This document shows positions 9,024-17,610 of a DNA stretch of 47,579 nt, in pieces. The notes beneath the pieces are model-generated. The model had not been told where the DNA came from. It did not search any database and was given only the letters and a program-made list of their open reading frames with translations. The first letter of the stretch is position 1. The number at the start of each line of letters is the position of its first letter. Origin of the DNA: Oscillospiraceae bacterium (lineage in GTDB: Bacteria > Bacillota > Clostridia > Saccharofermentanales > Saccharofermentanaceae); NCBI GenBank assembly GCA_902764825.1, contig CACWXL010000024.1, forward strand, positions 1 through 47,579, written 5' to 3'. Position numbers and translations under genes: made by a program.

Positions 9024-10118
9024 TTGAGTAAATATTGGAACAAACTGATCAATGACATAGAGCCTTACGTCGCAGGCGAGCAGCCGAAACCGGGGCAGAA
9101 GGTGATAAAGCTCAACACCAATGAGAATCCTTATCCGCCTTCACCGAAGGTCAAGGAAGCTCTGGACAGATTCAACCTTGCAGACTTAAGGCTCTATCCT
9201 GATACTAATTCGACTATCGTAATGAAGGCTGCCGCCAAGTTTGACGGCGTCAGCGAAAAGAATATCTTCTGCGGCAACGGATCTGACGAAGTCCTTGCGA
9301 TCGCATTCCAGACATTCTTCGAGAAGAAGGCACTTACGGGACTCCCTGTCCTTATGCCTGATTACAGTTACAGTTTTTACCCGGTCTTCTCCGAATTCTA
9401 CGATATCAGGAGAAAGACGATAGCATTAAAGGAAGACTTCCGTCTTGATCCTGACGATTACATCGGAGTACCGAACTGCGGTATCGTTTTCGCGAACCCC
9501 AATGCGCCGACTTCAAGAGCCATTGCGGTATCCGATATCGAGAGGATCGCTGCTGCAAACCCTGATTCGGTCGTTATCGTCGATGAGGCTTATGTCGCAT
9601 TTGAAGAAAACTACGAATCGGCAGTATCCCTTATCGGAAAGTACGATAACATCTGTGTCATAAGGACCCTGTCAAAGGCTTTCTCCCTCGCGGGAATAAG
9701 GCTCGGATACGCTGTCGGTTCGGAGGAGCTTATCGAAGGACTTAAGAGAGCAAGGGATTCATTCAACTCTTATCCCGTTGACCGCCTCGCGCAGACTGTT
9801 GCAGAGGCAGCGCTTCTTGATGTTGATTACTACAATGAGACTCGCGCGAAGATCATAGCCACCAGGGAGCGTGCCGCAAAAGAACTTAAGGAATCAGGCT
9901 TTACGATGCCGCCTTCTTCTGCAAATTTCCTGTATGCAAAACCGCCCGTAGATTGCGGAACACTGTATCAAAATCTCCGCAATAAAGGTATACTTGTAAG
10001 ATATTTCAATAAGCCCGTGCTTAACGAATATCTGAGAATAACGATAGGTACTGATGAAGAGATGGCAGAGCTTATCAAAGCCATCAAAGAGGAGGTCCAA
10101 AATGCCGAGAACAGCTGA
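9024..10118 (+). CDS. hisC: Histidinol-phosphate aminotransferase
   Basis: PLP enzyme converting imidazole-acetol phosphate to histidinol phosphate. The start is probably TTG at 9024 (product LSKYWNKLIN..., 364 residues), with GAGG at 9011-9014; a longer in-frame reading would begin inside hisD. Signatures: LNTNENPYPPS, the substrate loop NPNAPTS, DEAYVAF, and the PLP lysine in RTLSKAFSLAGIRLGY. Its 3' end overlaps hisB by 17 bases. The NPNAPTS loop differs slightly from the usual NPNNPTG. Confidence 0.94.
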   Translation: MSKYWNKLINDIEPYVAGEQPKPGQKVIKLNTNENPYPPSPKVKEALDRFNLADLRLYPDTNSTIVMKAAAKFDGVSEKNIFCGNGSDEVLAIAFQTFFEKKALTGLPVLMPDYSYSFYPVFSEFYDIRRKTIALKEDFRLDPDDYIGVPNCGIVFANPNAPTSRAIAVSDIERIAAANPDSVVIVDEAYVAFEENYESAVSLIGKYDNICVIRTLSKAFSLAGIRLGYAVGSEELIEGLKRARDSFNSYPVDRLAQTVAEAALLDVDYYNETRAKIIATRERAAKELKESGFTMPPSSANFLYAKPPVDCGTLYQNLRNKGILVRYFNKPVLNEYLRITIGTDEEMAELIKAIKEEVQNAENS

Positions 10119-10692
10119 GATAGCAAGACAGACAAAAGAGACTGACATCAAGGTTTCCATTAATCTTGACGGCAAGGGCGAGAACAACATCGATACAGGT
10201 ATCGGTTTCTTCGACCACATGCTCACGGCTCTTTCCAAGCACTCAGGCATCGACATGGATATCTCCTGCAAGGGCGACCTTCAGGTGGATGCTCATCACT
10301 CTGTAGAGGATGTCGGCATTGTCCTTGGCAAGGCTTTGAACCAGGCATTGGGCGACAAGATCGGCATCAGACGCTACGGCTCGGCTTCCATCCCGATGGA
10401 TGAGGCACTGGGCACATGCTCACTTGATATCTCGGGCAGGGCATTTCTTGTTTTCGACTGCAAGTTCGCAGATGAGTTCTGCGGAACCATGGATACACAG
10501 CTTTTCGAGGAGTTCTTCAGAAGCTTCGCTTTCAATGCGGGGATCACACTGCACATCGCATGCCCGTATGGTGCCAACGATCACCACAAGGCAGAGGCTA
10601 TGTTCAAGGCGTTGGCAAGGGCTTTGAGGGAAGCAACGGAGACGGACCCGAGATTTGCAGGTCAGGTCATCTCGACCAAAGGCGCATTATAA
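10102..10692 (+). CDS. hisB: Imidazoleglycerol-phosphate dehydratase
   Basis: Manganese enzyme dehydrating imidazoleglycerol phosphate. It is monofunctional (196 residues): there is no N-terminal histidinol-phosphatase domain as in E. coli HisB. Metal motifs are DTGIGFFDHML, DAHHSVEDVGI and the C-terminal HHKAEAMFKALARAL. ATG 10102 follows a perfect AGGAGGT site within the end of hisC. A histidinol-phosphatase (HisJ/HisN) must be encoded elsewhere. Confidence 0.96.
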   Translation: MPRTAEIARQTKETDIKVSINLDGKGENNIDTGIGFFDHMLTALSKHSGIDMDISCKGDLQVDAHHSVEDVGIVLGKALNQALGDKIGIRRYGSASIPMDEALGTCSLDISGRAFLVFDCKFADEFCGTMDTQLFEEFFRSFAFNAGITLHIACPYGANDHHKAEAMFKALARALREATETDPRFAGQVISTKGAL

Positions 10693-10710
10693 TTTTTGGA
10701 GGATACATAA

Positions 10711-11592
10711 ATGCTTATTAAGGATACTGATTTTATCGATCAGCCGATGCTCTCAAAGGGCAAGGTAAGGAACATCTACGATCTCGGCGATTCACTTCTT
10801 CTTGTCGTAACAGACAGGATCTCCGCTTTCGACGTCATCTTCGACGAGCTGATCCCTGACAAGGGAAGAGTTCTCTCTTCCATCTCCGAGTTCTGGTTCG
10901 ATTTCACAAAGGACATCATCCCGAACCATGTAATCACTACCGATGTTTCCAAGTATCCTATGGGCTTCGACAAATATAAGGAAGAGCTCCAGGGAAGATC
11001 TATGCTCGTTAAGAAGGCACAGATGCTTCCTGCAGAGTGCATCGTAAGAGGCTATCTCGAAGGTTCTGCTCTTAAGGAATACAAGAAGTCCGGCACAGTC
11101 GGCGGCATCAAGATGCCTGAAGGCATGCTCCAGGGTGACAAGCTCCCTGAGCCTTTGTTCACACCTTCCACCAAGGCTGACGAGGGTCACGACATCAATA
11201 TCACATACGAGCAGTTAGTTGACCTGATCGGTGAGGCTGACGCATCTGCATTAAGAGATGCATCACTTGCTCTCTATAAGAAGGTATCCGAGTTCGCACT
11301 CACAAAGGGCCTTATCCTTGCCGATACAAAGTTCGAGTTCGGTAAGATCGACGGCGTCCTCACAGTATGCGATGAGATGTTCACACCTGACTCTTCAAGA
11401 TTCTGGGATGCAGCAGAGTATGAGCCCGGCCACGCACAGAAGAGCTTCGACAAGCAGTTCTTAAGAGAGTGGCTCGAGACACTCGACTGGGATAAGACAT
11501 ATCCCGCACCGCACCTCCCTCAGGAGATCATCGACAAGACTGCTGAAAAGTACCGCGAGTGCTATTCACGCATAACAGGAAAGGAAATCTGA
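10711..11592 (+). CDS. purC: Phosphoribosylaminoimidazole-succinocarboxamide synthase
   Basis: SAICAR synthetase of purine synthesis: joins CAIR and aspartate with ATP. At 293 residues it belongs to the longer class. Signatures: SKGKVRNIYDLGD, TDRISAFDVIF, PAECIVRGYLEGSALKEYKKSG and TKADEGHD. It sits in the same direction inside the his operon, 18 bases after hisB and 4 bases before hisH, with its own TTTGGAGGA site, so it is almost surely cotranscribed. HisF/HisH release AICAR, the purine intermediate formed just after the PurC and PurB steps, which gives the placement a metabolic logic. Confidence 0.95.
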   Translation: MLIKDTDFIDQPMLSKGKVRNIYDLGDSLLLVVTDRISAFDVIFDELIPDKGRVLSSISEFWFDFTKDIIPNHVITTDVSKYPMGFDKYKEELQGRSMLVKKAQMLPAECIVRGYLEGSALKEYKKSGTVGGIKMPEGMLQGDKLPEPLFTPSTKADEGHDINITYEQLVDLIGEADASALRDASLALYKKVSEFALTKGLILADTKFEFGKIDGVLTVCDEMFTPDSSRFWDAAEYEPGHAQKSFDKQFLREWLETLDWDKTYPAPHLPQEIIDKTAEKYRECYSRITGKEI

Positions 11593-11596
11593 TCCT

Positions 11597-12220
11597 TTGA
11601 TAGCAATAGTAGATTACGGAATGGGCAACCTGGGCTCTGTCGAGAAGGCTTTAAAGCATATCGGCAGTGACTGTGTCATAACTTCTGATGCTTCCGATCT
11701 TTATGACGCATCGGGCGTGATCCTTCCCGGCGTTGGCAGCTTTGCTCCTGCAATGGACGAGCTGATCTCACGCGATCTTGTCATGCCTCTCATAGAGATT
11801 GCGAATTCAGGCAAGCCTTTCTTAGGCATCTGCCTCGGCATGCAGCTCATGCTCGAAGGTTCGGAAGAGAACAGCCTCGAAAGAAGAGAGACAAAAGGCG
11901 TCGTATCGGGCCTTGGGATCATTCCCGGTTTTGTAAGAAGATTTCCCGACACCGGACTTAAGGTTCCCCAGATGGGCTGGAATCAGCTCGTCGACGTAAA
12001 GGGAAGACTCCTTACCGAAGGCGACTACGTCTACTTCGTTCACTCTTATTACTGCCAGCCTGATAATGCGGCTGATATTGCTGCCCAGACTGAATACGGC
12101 ATCAAGTACTGTGCATCTTTCGAGCGCGGCAACATCTTCGGCATGCAGTTCCATCCCGAGAAGAGCGGCGAGGCAGGCCTCAATATCCTTAGAAAATTCG
12201 TTTCGGAGACAAAAGCATGA
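11597..12220 (+). CDS. hisH: Imidazole glycerol phosphate synthase, glutaminase subunit
   Basis: Class I glutamine amidotransferase that feeds ammonia to HisF. It has 207 residues. The start TTG 11597 gives the typical N-terminus IAIVDYGMGNLGSVEKAL. The nucleophile Cys lies in GICLGMQLM and the His-Glu pair in GMQFHPEKS. The ribosome site AAAGGAAA lies in the end of purC, about 10 bases upstream. It overlaps hisA by ATGA. Confidence 0.95.
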   Translation: MIAIVDYGMGNLGSVEKALKHIGSDCVITSDASDLYDASGVILPGVGSFAPAMDELISRDLVMPLIEIANSGKPFLGICLGMQLMLEGSEENSLERRETKGVVSGLGIIPGFVRRFPDTGLKVPQMGWNQLVDVKGRLLTEGDYVYFVHSYYCQPDNAADIAAQTEYGIKYCASFERGNIFGMQFHPEKSGEAGLNILRKFVSETKA

Positions 12221-12930
12221 TCATATTACCCGCGATCGATCTTATCGGCGGCAAATGCGTAAGGCTCAAGCAGGGCAGATACGACGACGTAACCATCTAC
12301 AATGATTCACCTTTGGACCAGGCTTTCATGTTCAAGGAAGCAGGCGCCACATGGATCCATGTCGTTGATCTGGATGCTGCGAAAAGCGGTGTCCCGGAAA
12401 ATCACGAGATAATCAAAGAGATCTCCGTAAAGACAGGTCTTAAGGTCGATACAGGCGGCGGTATCCGCAACATGGATACTCTTGCCAAGTGGATCGAAGA
12501 ATACGGCGTATCAAGAGCAGTACTCGGTACTGCCGCCGTTAAGGATCCTGAATTTACGAGAAAAGCCATAGAGCGCTTCGGCGACAAGGTAGCTATAGGG
12601 ATCGATGCTCATTCGGGCTTCGTTTCCGTAGACGGATGGACTTCAGATTCAGAGCTTAAGGCCGTGGATTTTGCTCTCAAGTGCAAAGAGATCGGCGCAA
12701 AGACAGTTGTATTTACCGATATCGCAAGAGACGGCATGCTTACCGGACCTGCAGTCGAGGCTACAAAAGAGATGGTCGAGGCGACAGGACTTGATGTCAT
12801 CGCATCCGGCGGGATCGGCTCTGATGAGGACGTTGATCTAATAAAGACATCAGGCTGTGCCGGAGTCATCATCGGCAAGGCAATATACGAAGGAAAGGTG
12901 GACCTGGCAAGATGCTTACAAAACGTATAA
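12217..12930 (+). CDS. hisA: Phosphoribosylformimino-ProFAR isomerase
   Basis: TIM-barrel enzyme that opens the ribose of ProFAR by an Amadori rearrangement to PRFAR. It has 237 residues. The catalytic aspartate lies in [14 protein letters not shown] and the second in the [12 protein letters not shown] strand; phosphate-binding VDTGGGIR and ASGGIGS repeats show the half-barrel duplication. It overlaps hisH by four bases and hisF by 19. Confidence 0.96.
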   Translation: MIILPAIDLIGGKCVRLKQGRYDDVTIYNDSPLDQAFMFKEAGATWIHVVDLDAAKSGVPENHEIIKEISVKTGLKVDTGGGIRNMDTLAKWIEEYGVSRAVLGTAAVKDPEFTRKAIERFGDKVAIGIDAHSGFVSVDGWTSDSELKAVDFALKCKEIGAKTVVFTDIARDGMLTGPAVEATKEMVEATGLDVIASGGIGSDEDVDLIKTSGCAGVIIGKAIYEGKVDLARCLQNV

Positions 12931-13685
12931 TCCCGTGCCTGGACGTCAAAGACGGCAGAGTCGTCAAGGGCGTTAACTTCGTATCCTTAAGAGATGCCGG
13001 AGATCCTGTCGAATGCGCCAAGACATATAATGCATCCGGCGCGGATGAGCTGGTCTTCCTTGATATCACGGCTACCATCGAATCAAGAGGCACGACCGTT
13101 GAGATGGCAAGAAGAGTTGCAAATGAGGTCTTCATTCCGTTTACGATCGGAGGCGGGATCAGGACCGTAGAAGATATAAGAGAACTTCTTAACGCAGGCG
13201 CAGACAAGGTATCCCTTAATTCCGCGGCTGTTAAGAATCCTGGCTTCATCAAGGAAGCTTCCGATATGTTCGGTTCGCAGTGCATCGTATGCGCCATCGA
13301 CGTAAAGGCCAGGGAGGAAGGATTTCCTTCAGGCTACGAAGTAGTCATCGCAGGCGGCACAAAGCCCACAGGCATCGATGCCCTTGAATGGGCAAAGAAG
13401 GCCGTATCACTTGGTGCAGGCGAGATCCTCTTAACATCGATGGACAAGGACGGAACAAAGTCCGGTTACGACAACAAGATAACTTCAATGATCTCCGAGA
13501 ATGTCGGAGTGCCCGTAATAGCTTCAGGCGGAGCAGGCTCCATGAAGGACTTTGCCGATGCCGTAAATATCGGCAAGGCTGATGCAGTGCTCGCGGCAAG
13601 CCTTTTCCACTTCGGCGAGATCAAGATCTCAGACCTCAAGGATTATCTTGAAGGTGAAGGGATCCCCGTAAGGAGAGTCTTATGA
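12912..13685 (+). CDS. hisF: Imidazole glycerol phosphate synthase, cyclase subunit
   Basis: TIM-barrel cyclase that uses HisH-derived ammonia to split PRFAR into imidazole glycerol phosphate and AICAR. It has 257 residues. Catalytic aspartates lie in [15 protein letters not shown] and CAIDVKAR; phosphate sites are GGGIR and ASGGAGS. The start lies within the end of hisA, with GGAAAGG upstream. HisA and HisF are related barrels encoded back to back. Confidence 0.97.
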   Translation: MLTKRIIPCLDVKDGRVVKGVNFVSLRDAGDPVECAKTYNASGADELVFLDITATIESRGTTVEMARRVANEVFIPFTIGGGIRTVEDIRELLNAGADKVSLNSAAVKNPGFIKEASDMFGSQCIVCAIDVKAREEGFPSGYEVVIAGGTKPTGIDALEWAKKAVSLGAGEILLTSMDKDGTKSGYDNKITSMISENVGVPVIASGGAGSMKDFADAVNIGKADAVLAASLFHFGEIKISDLKDYLEGEGIPVRRVL

Positions 13686-14056
13686 GCGATATGAGATTTG
13701 ATCCACATGATATGTGGGCTAAGATGAAGAAGAATTCCGACGGCCTTGTACCTGCCATTACACAGGATTTTGAGAACAACGATGTCCTCATGATGGCTTA
13801 CATGAACGAGGAAGCCTTCTGCCTTACCTGTGAGACAGGCTACATGCACTATTACTCAAGGTCTAGAGATACCCTCTGGAAAAAGGGCGAGACTTCAGGC
13901 CATGTCCAGAAAGTCATCGAAGCTTATATCGACTGCGACAGGGATACGCTCCTTTATAAGATCGACCAGACGGGAGCTGCCTGCCATACAGGCAACAGGA
14001 CATGTTTTTATACAGAACTAAAGAACTGGGACATTACCGTGAACGAGGAGGAATAA
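13682..14056 (+). CDS. hisI: Phosphoribosyl-AMP cyclohydrolase
   Basis: Zinc enzyme opening the adenine ring of phosphoribosyl-AMP. It is a stand-alone 124-residue protein, not fused to HisE. Signatures: [24 protein letters not shown], the metal-binding DCDRDTLL and the zinc cysteines in [13 protein letters not shown]. It overlaps hisF by ATGA. Confidence 0.96.
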   Translation: MSDMRFDPHDMWAKMKKNSDGLVPAITQDFENNDVLMMAYMNEEAFCLTCETGYMHYYSRSRDTLWKKGETSGHVQKVIEAYIDCDRDTLLYKIDQTGAACHTGNRTCFYTELKNWDITVNEEE

Positions 14057-14059
14057 CAG

Positions 14060-14338
14060 ATGGATATCTTAAGAGAACTTTACAGCGTAATTCAGGACCG
14101 TAAGGAACACCCCGTAGAGGGTTCTTATACAAATTATCTTTTCGACAAGGGTACGGATAAGATCTCGAAAAAGCTCGGTGAAGAGGCAGTAGAGGTCGTT
14201 ATCGCAGCTTCCCAGAGAGACAGAAAAGCAACGATCCAGGAGATCGCGGATCTTGAATATCATCTTTTGGTCCTCATGGCTGACAGAGGCATCACATTGG
14301 ATGATGTTGAGACCGAATTGAGGTCTCGCAGAAGCTAA
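14060..14338 (+). CDS. hisE: Phosphoribosyl-ATP pyrophosphatase
   Basis: Hydrolyses phosphoribosyl-ATP to phosphoribosyl-AMP. It is a 92-residue all-alpha MazG-like protein with the metal motif KLGEEAVEVVIAA and the EIADLEYHLLVLM helix. It is the last gene of the his operon, three bases after hisI, with ribosome site GAGGAGG. No clear terminator is seen between it and the rpmG promoter 33 bases downstream. Confidence 0.95.
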   Translation: MDILRELYSVIQDRKEHPVEGSYTNYLFDKGTDKISKKLGEEAVEVVIAASQRDRKATIQEIADLEYHLLVLMADRGITLDDVETELRSRRS

Positions 14339-14370
14339 GGTCTAAATTGCCCTAAAAATCAATATTTTCG

Positions 14371-14400
14371 TTGACTTTATCCCACGGTCTGTGATACAAT
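14371..14400 (+). promoter_or_regulatory. Promoter of the rpmG-secE-nusG operon
   Basis: TTGACT (14371-14376), 18-base spacer, TACAAT (14395-14400) preceded by TGA (extended -10). A leader of about 95 bases follows; it contains a small hairpin AGACC-GTTCA-GGTCT (14410-14424) followed by TGTTTTT. Confidence 0.75.
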
Positions 14401-14501
14401 CTTCGCGCTAGACCGTTCAGGTCTTGTTTTTAGTTGCGCGGAAATTAGCGCTCGGGGACCCTGAAAAGCCCTGAAACACTACGTTTGGAGGTATTTGTAC
14501 C

Positions 14502-14666
14502 ATGGCAAAGGCCGGAGCTCGCGATAAGCTTACTCTCGCATGCACAGAGTGCAAGCAGAGAAACTATCAGACATACAAGAACAAGAAGAACAATACAGAG
14601 AGATTAGAGCTCAAGAAGTATTGCCCCTTCTGCCGTAAGCACACAATTCACAGGGAATCCAAGTAA
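14502..14666 (+). CDS. rpmG: 50S ribosomal protein L33
   Basis: Small protein of the large ribosomal subunit, 54 residues. It carries two CxxC zinc pairs, in [11 protein letters not shown] and [11 protein letters not shown], so it is the zinc-binding paralogue. Ribosome site TTGGAGG at 14485-14491 precedes the ATG by about ten bases. Gene order rpmG-secE-nusG is standard in bacteria. Confidence 0.96.
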   Translation: MAKAGARDKLTLACTECKQRNYQTYKNKKNNTERLELKKYCPFCRKHTIHRESK

Positions 14667-14685
14667 TTCTTAAAAGGTACGTAAG

Positions 14686-14997
14686 ATGGCTGATAACAAA
14701 GGTAATATTTTCAAGCGCTTTGGCAAGAAGGTCTCTGACGTTTTTGCTGAGCTGAAGCGCGTTACGTGGCCTACAGGTGAGAAGCTTGCTAAGACCGCGG
14801 CAGTTGTTTTGCTCGTAATCGTATTCTTCGCTGTTTACCTTACACTGATCGGTAACGGCGGCCGCTGGATCCTCGATAAGGTAGGCTTCTACGATATCGT
14901 TGAGACAACAGCAACAACGACAGAGGCAGCAGAGACAACAACAGCTGCTGAGACATCTGCGAGCGCTACGGAGACTGAGTCTTCAGCAGAAGGCTGA
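14686..14997 (+). CDS. secE: Preprotein translocase subunit SecE with acidic Thr/Glu tail
   Basis: Essential small subunit of the SecYEG channel. Of 103 residues, the first 65 are a normal single-helix SecE: the amphipathic FAELKRVTWPTGEKLAKT motif and the membrane helix at about 43-62. After it, residues 73-103 form a low-complexity tail of Thr, Ala, Glu and Ser. In SecE topology this end faces outside the membrane. The tail is not part of the usual protein and its role is unknown. Confidence 0.93.
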   Translation: MADNKGNIFKRFGKKVSDVFAELKRVTWPTGEKLAKTAAVVLLVIVFFAVYLTLIGNGGRWILDKVGFYDIVETTATTTEAAETTTAAETSASATETESSAEG

Positions 14998-15018
14998 GCT
15001 TGATTTAGGAGTATTTAA

Positions 15019-15567
15019 ATGCCGGATAATAATGAAGCCAAGTGGTATATAATTCATACCTTCGGCGGATATGAGAAGAAAGTTAAGACTTCCATAGAGA
15101 ATTATGCTAAGGCCCAGGATATGGAGAACATTATCCAGGAGGTCTATCTGCCGACGGATGTAGTCGTTGAGACTAAGAACGGCAAGCGTAAGGAAGTTGA
15201 GAAGCTGAGATTCCCCAACTATATCTTCTTGAAGCTCGTTTACGGCAACAACGATAAGGTTGATAAGGATCTCTGGTACAAGATCCGTAATACTAACGGT
15301 GTTACGGGCTTTGTAGCACCTGACCCGAACAAGCCCACTCCGATGACGGAAGAAGACTTGGTCAAGATGGGTCTTATCATTCCGTCAACAGTTGAAGTTG
15401 ATTATCGCATCGGCGATCTTATCATCATCACAGACGGACCCTTCAAGGATAGCAAGGCTATCGTTAAGGACATCAATGAAGAGAAGCAGCAGGTTACTGT
15501 TACGGTATCCATGTTCGGCCGTGAGACACCTGTAACGCTCGACTTCATTAAGGTAAGGAAAGTTTAA
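15019..15567 (+). CDS. nusG: Transcription termination/antitermination factor NusG
   Basis: Transcription elongation factor of 182 residues. The N-terminal NGN domain includes KWYIIHTFGGYEKKVK and FPNYIFLKLVY; the C-terminal KOW domain has IGDLIIITDGPFKDSKAIV. Ribosome site TTAGGAG precedes ATG 15019. It is probably cotranscribed with secE; the 63-base gap to rplK has a small AGACC-GTTA-GGTCT hairpin without a T tract. Confidence 0.96.
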   Translation: MPDNNEAKWYIIHTFGGYEKKVKTSIENYAKAQDMENIIQEVYLPTDVVVETKNGKRKEVEKLRFPNYIFLKLVYGNNDKVDKDLWYKIRNTNGVTGFVAPDPNKPTPMTEEDLVKMGLIIPSTVEVDYRIGDLIIITDGPFKDSKAIVKDINEEKQQVTVTVSMFGRETPVTLDFIKVRKV

Positions 15568-15630
15568 TTAACGTTTATTAAAGACCGTTAGGTCTCTGAT
15601 AATAAAAAAAATATTTGGGAGGTGGCCAGA

Positions 15631-16059
15631 ATGGCTAAAAAAGTCACAGGTTATGTAAAGCTTCAGATACCTGCAGGCAAAGCAACACCCGCGCCGCCGG
15701 TCGGACCAGCTCTTGGACAGCACGGTATTAATATCGCCGGCTTCGTCAAAGAGTTCAACGAGAGAACAGCTAAGGACGCAGGTCTCATCATTCCTGTAAT
15801 CATTACAGTATATGCAGACCGTTCTTTCACGTTCATCACGAAGACTCCGCCGGTACCGGTTCTTCTTAAGAAGACTGCAAAGATCGAGAAGGCTTCGGGC
15901 AGACCTAACACAGAGAAGGTTGCAACAGTTACATGGGAAGATTGCTTGAAGATCGCTGAGATCAAGATGCCTGACGTTAATGCAGCAGACGTTGAAGCTT
16001 GCGCAAGAATGGTTGCAGGTACAGCACGTTCCATGGGAATCGTTGTAAAGAAAGACTAA
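15631..16059 (+). CDS. rplK: 50S ribosomal protein L11
   Basis: L11 binds 23S rRNA at the GTPase-associated centre and works with L10/L12 in factor recruitment. It has 142 residues; the [20 protein letters not shown] motif and the Pro-rich linker are typical. ATG 15631 is chosen because TGGGAGGTGG lies directly upstream; an in-frame GTG at 15622 falls inside that site. Confidence 0.97.
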   Translation: MAKKVTGYVKLQIPAGKATPAPPVGPALGQHGINIAGFVKEFNERTAKDAGLIIPVIITVYADRSFTFITKTPPVPVLLKKTAKIEKASGRPNTEKVATVTWEDCLKIAEIKMPDVNAADVEACARMVAGTARSMGIVVKKD

Positions 16060-16075
16060 GAAAGGAGAATAGAGC

Positions 16076-16768
16076 ATGAAGACAGGTAAAAGATATGCTG
16101 AGCTCGTAAAGCTCGTTGATAAGTCAACACTCTATGATCCTTCCGATGCAGCTAAGCTTGTCTGCGAGACAGGTAAGGCTAAGTTCGATGAGACTGTAGA
16201 GCTTCATGTAAGACTCGGTGTTGACTCCAGACACGCTGACCAGCAGGTCAGAGGTGCTGTAGTTCTTCCTCACGGTACAGGCCGTACAAAGAGAGTTTTG
16301 GTACTCGCTAAGGGTCCTAAGGCTGATGAGGCTAAGGAAGCAGGCGCAGAGTTCGTTGGTGATGACGATATGATCGATAAGATCCAGAAAGAGAACTGGT
16401 TCGATTTCGATGTAATCATCGCTACACCTGACATGATGGGTAAGCTTGGTAGATTAGGTAAGGTATTGGGTCCTAAGGGATTGATGCCTAACCCTAAGGC
16501 AGGCACAGTTACAATGGACGTTACAAAGGCTGTTAACGAAGTTAAGGCCGGTAAGATCGAGTACAGACTCGACAAGTCCAACATCATTCACTGCCCCGTC
16601 GGCAAGGTTTCTTTCGGTCCCGAGAAGATCGAAGAGAACGTTAAGGCATTGATGGAAGCTATCATCAAGGCTAAGCCGGCAGCAGCTAAGGGCCAGTACA
16701 TCAAGAGCTGCTCACTCGCAGCTACAATGGGCCCCGGAATCAAGGTTAACGCTACAAAGTTCTCCTGA
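16076..16768 (+). CDS. rplA: 50S ribosomal protein L1
   Basis: L1 stalk protein, 230 residues, usual length. Signatures: [32 protein letters not shown] and the [20 protein letters not shown] loop. L1 is in many bacteria an autogenous repressor of the rplKA message. Ribosome site AAAGGAG lies seven bases before the ATG; 16 bases after rplK. Confidence 0.97.
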   Translation: MKTGKRYAELVKLVDKSTLYDPSDAAKLVCETGKAKFDETVELHVRLGVDSRHADQQVRGAVVLPHGTGRTKRVLVLAKGPKADEAKEAGAEFVGDDDMIDKIQKENWFDFDVIIATPDMMGKLGRLGKVLGPKGLMPNPKAGTVTMDVTKAVNEVKAGKIEYRLDKSNIIHCPVGKVSFGPEKIEENVKALMEAIIKAKPAAAKGQYIKSCSLAATMGPGIKVNATKFS

Positions 16769-16790
16769 TTCTGATCACTTAACAATTAAA

Positions 16791-16900
16791 TACCTTTCCT
16801 GCCAAAGACAGCAGGTGAGATCGTTGCAATATGATCTCTGAAATGTCCGTTGAACGGGCGGCCGGCCGAGGAAGGAACACTTAATTCATTTAGGATTAAT
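16791..16900 (+). promoter_or_regulatory. L10 ribosomal protein leader
   Basis: The gap between rplA and rplJ contains the L10-leader signature: an outer helix CCTTTCC (from 16793) with GAGGAAGG (about 16868-16875), and inside it CCTGCC...CAGCAGG. In Firmicutes this RNA binds the L10(L12)4 complex and represses its own message; it lies upstream of the attenuator at 16905-16944. Confidence 0.82.
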
Positions 16901-16904
16901 TCGT

Positions 16905-16944
16905 CCCCCTTGGTTTCCCTGTCAGGTGACCCAGGGGGGTTTTT
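16905..16944 (+). terminator. Intrinsic terminator (attenuator) before rplJ
   Basis: CCCCCTTGG pairs with CCAGGGGGG across a 17-base loop, followed by TTTTT. Its position between the L10 leader and rplJ fits regulated premature termination coupled to L10 binding. Confidence 0.8.
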
Positions 16945-16976
16945 AATGAAAATATAACAAGGAGGAAAAAACCAAT

Positions 16977-17579
16977 ATGCCCAGTGAAAAGATTCTGGCA
17001 GCTAAGCAGCAGCGTGTTGAAGATCTTACTTCAGAGCTCAAGGGCGCTACAACATATGTATTCGTAGCTACCCGCGGACTTACTGTTGCTCAGGACACAG
17101 AGATGCGTTCAGAGCTCCGTAAGAACGGCGTAAAGTTCGAGGTTATCAAGAACACTGTTCTTAGACGCGTTTTCGCAGAGCTCGGTTTTGAAGGACTTGA
17201 TGATGTATTCAAGGGACCTACTGCAGTAGGTTATTCCAACGATATCATCGCTCCTGCAAAGATTCTTGCTAAGTACAGCAAGGACATCGAGCCCATGGAG
17301 ATCAAGGGCGGAATCATCGACGGCAAGGTAGCTTCACTTGATGAGGTTATGGCTTTGTCTCAGGTACCGGATCCGACAACACTCCAGACACAGGTTGCAT
17401 ATTCTTTGCTCTTCCCTTTCACGAAGCTTGCTATGCTCGTAAAGGCTGTTGCAGAGAAGAAGCAGGAAGAAGGCGGTGAAGCAGCACCCGTTGCAGCACC
17501 CGCAGCAGAAGAAGTAAAGGCTGAAGCAGAAGCTCCCGCAGCAGAAGCTGAAGCACCCGCGGAAACACCCGCAGAGTAA
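16977..17579 (+). CDS. rplJ: 50S ribosomal protein L10
   Basis: L10 anchors L7/L12 dimers on the ribosome. Residues 1-165 are typical (VEDLTSELKGATTYVFVATRGLT, KNTVLRRVFAELG, FKGPTAVGY). The protein is 200 residues, longer than the usual 165-175, because of an Ala/Glu/Pro-rich C-terminal tail from about residue 163. Ribosome site AAGGAGG at about 16960 precedes ATG 16977. Controlled by the leader and attenuator upstream. Confidence 0.96.
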   Translation: MPSEKILAAKQQRVEDLTSELKGATTYVFVATRGLTVAQDTEMRSELRKNGVKFEVIKNTVLRRVFAELGFEGLDDVFKGPTAVGYSNDIIAPAKILAKYSKDIEPMEIKGGIIDGKVASLDEVMALSQVPDPTTLQTQVAYSLLFPFTKLAMLVKAVAEKKQEEGGEAAPVAAPAAEEVKAEAEAPAAEAEAPAETPAE

Positions 17580-17610
17580 TTAGCTAAATTTTCATAGGAG
17601 GAAACTTAAA

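Noticed and set aside
16944..16976. Separate promoter just before rplJ
   Set aside because: The region is the end of the attenuator and the ribosome site; no -35/-10 pair fits.
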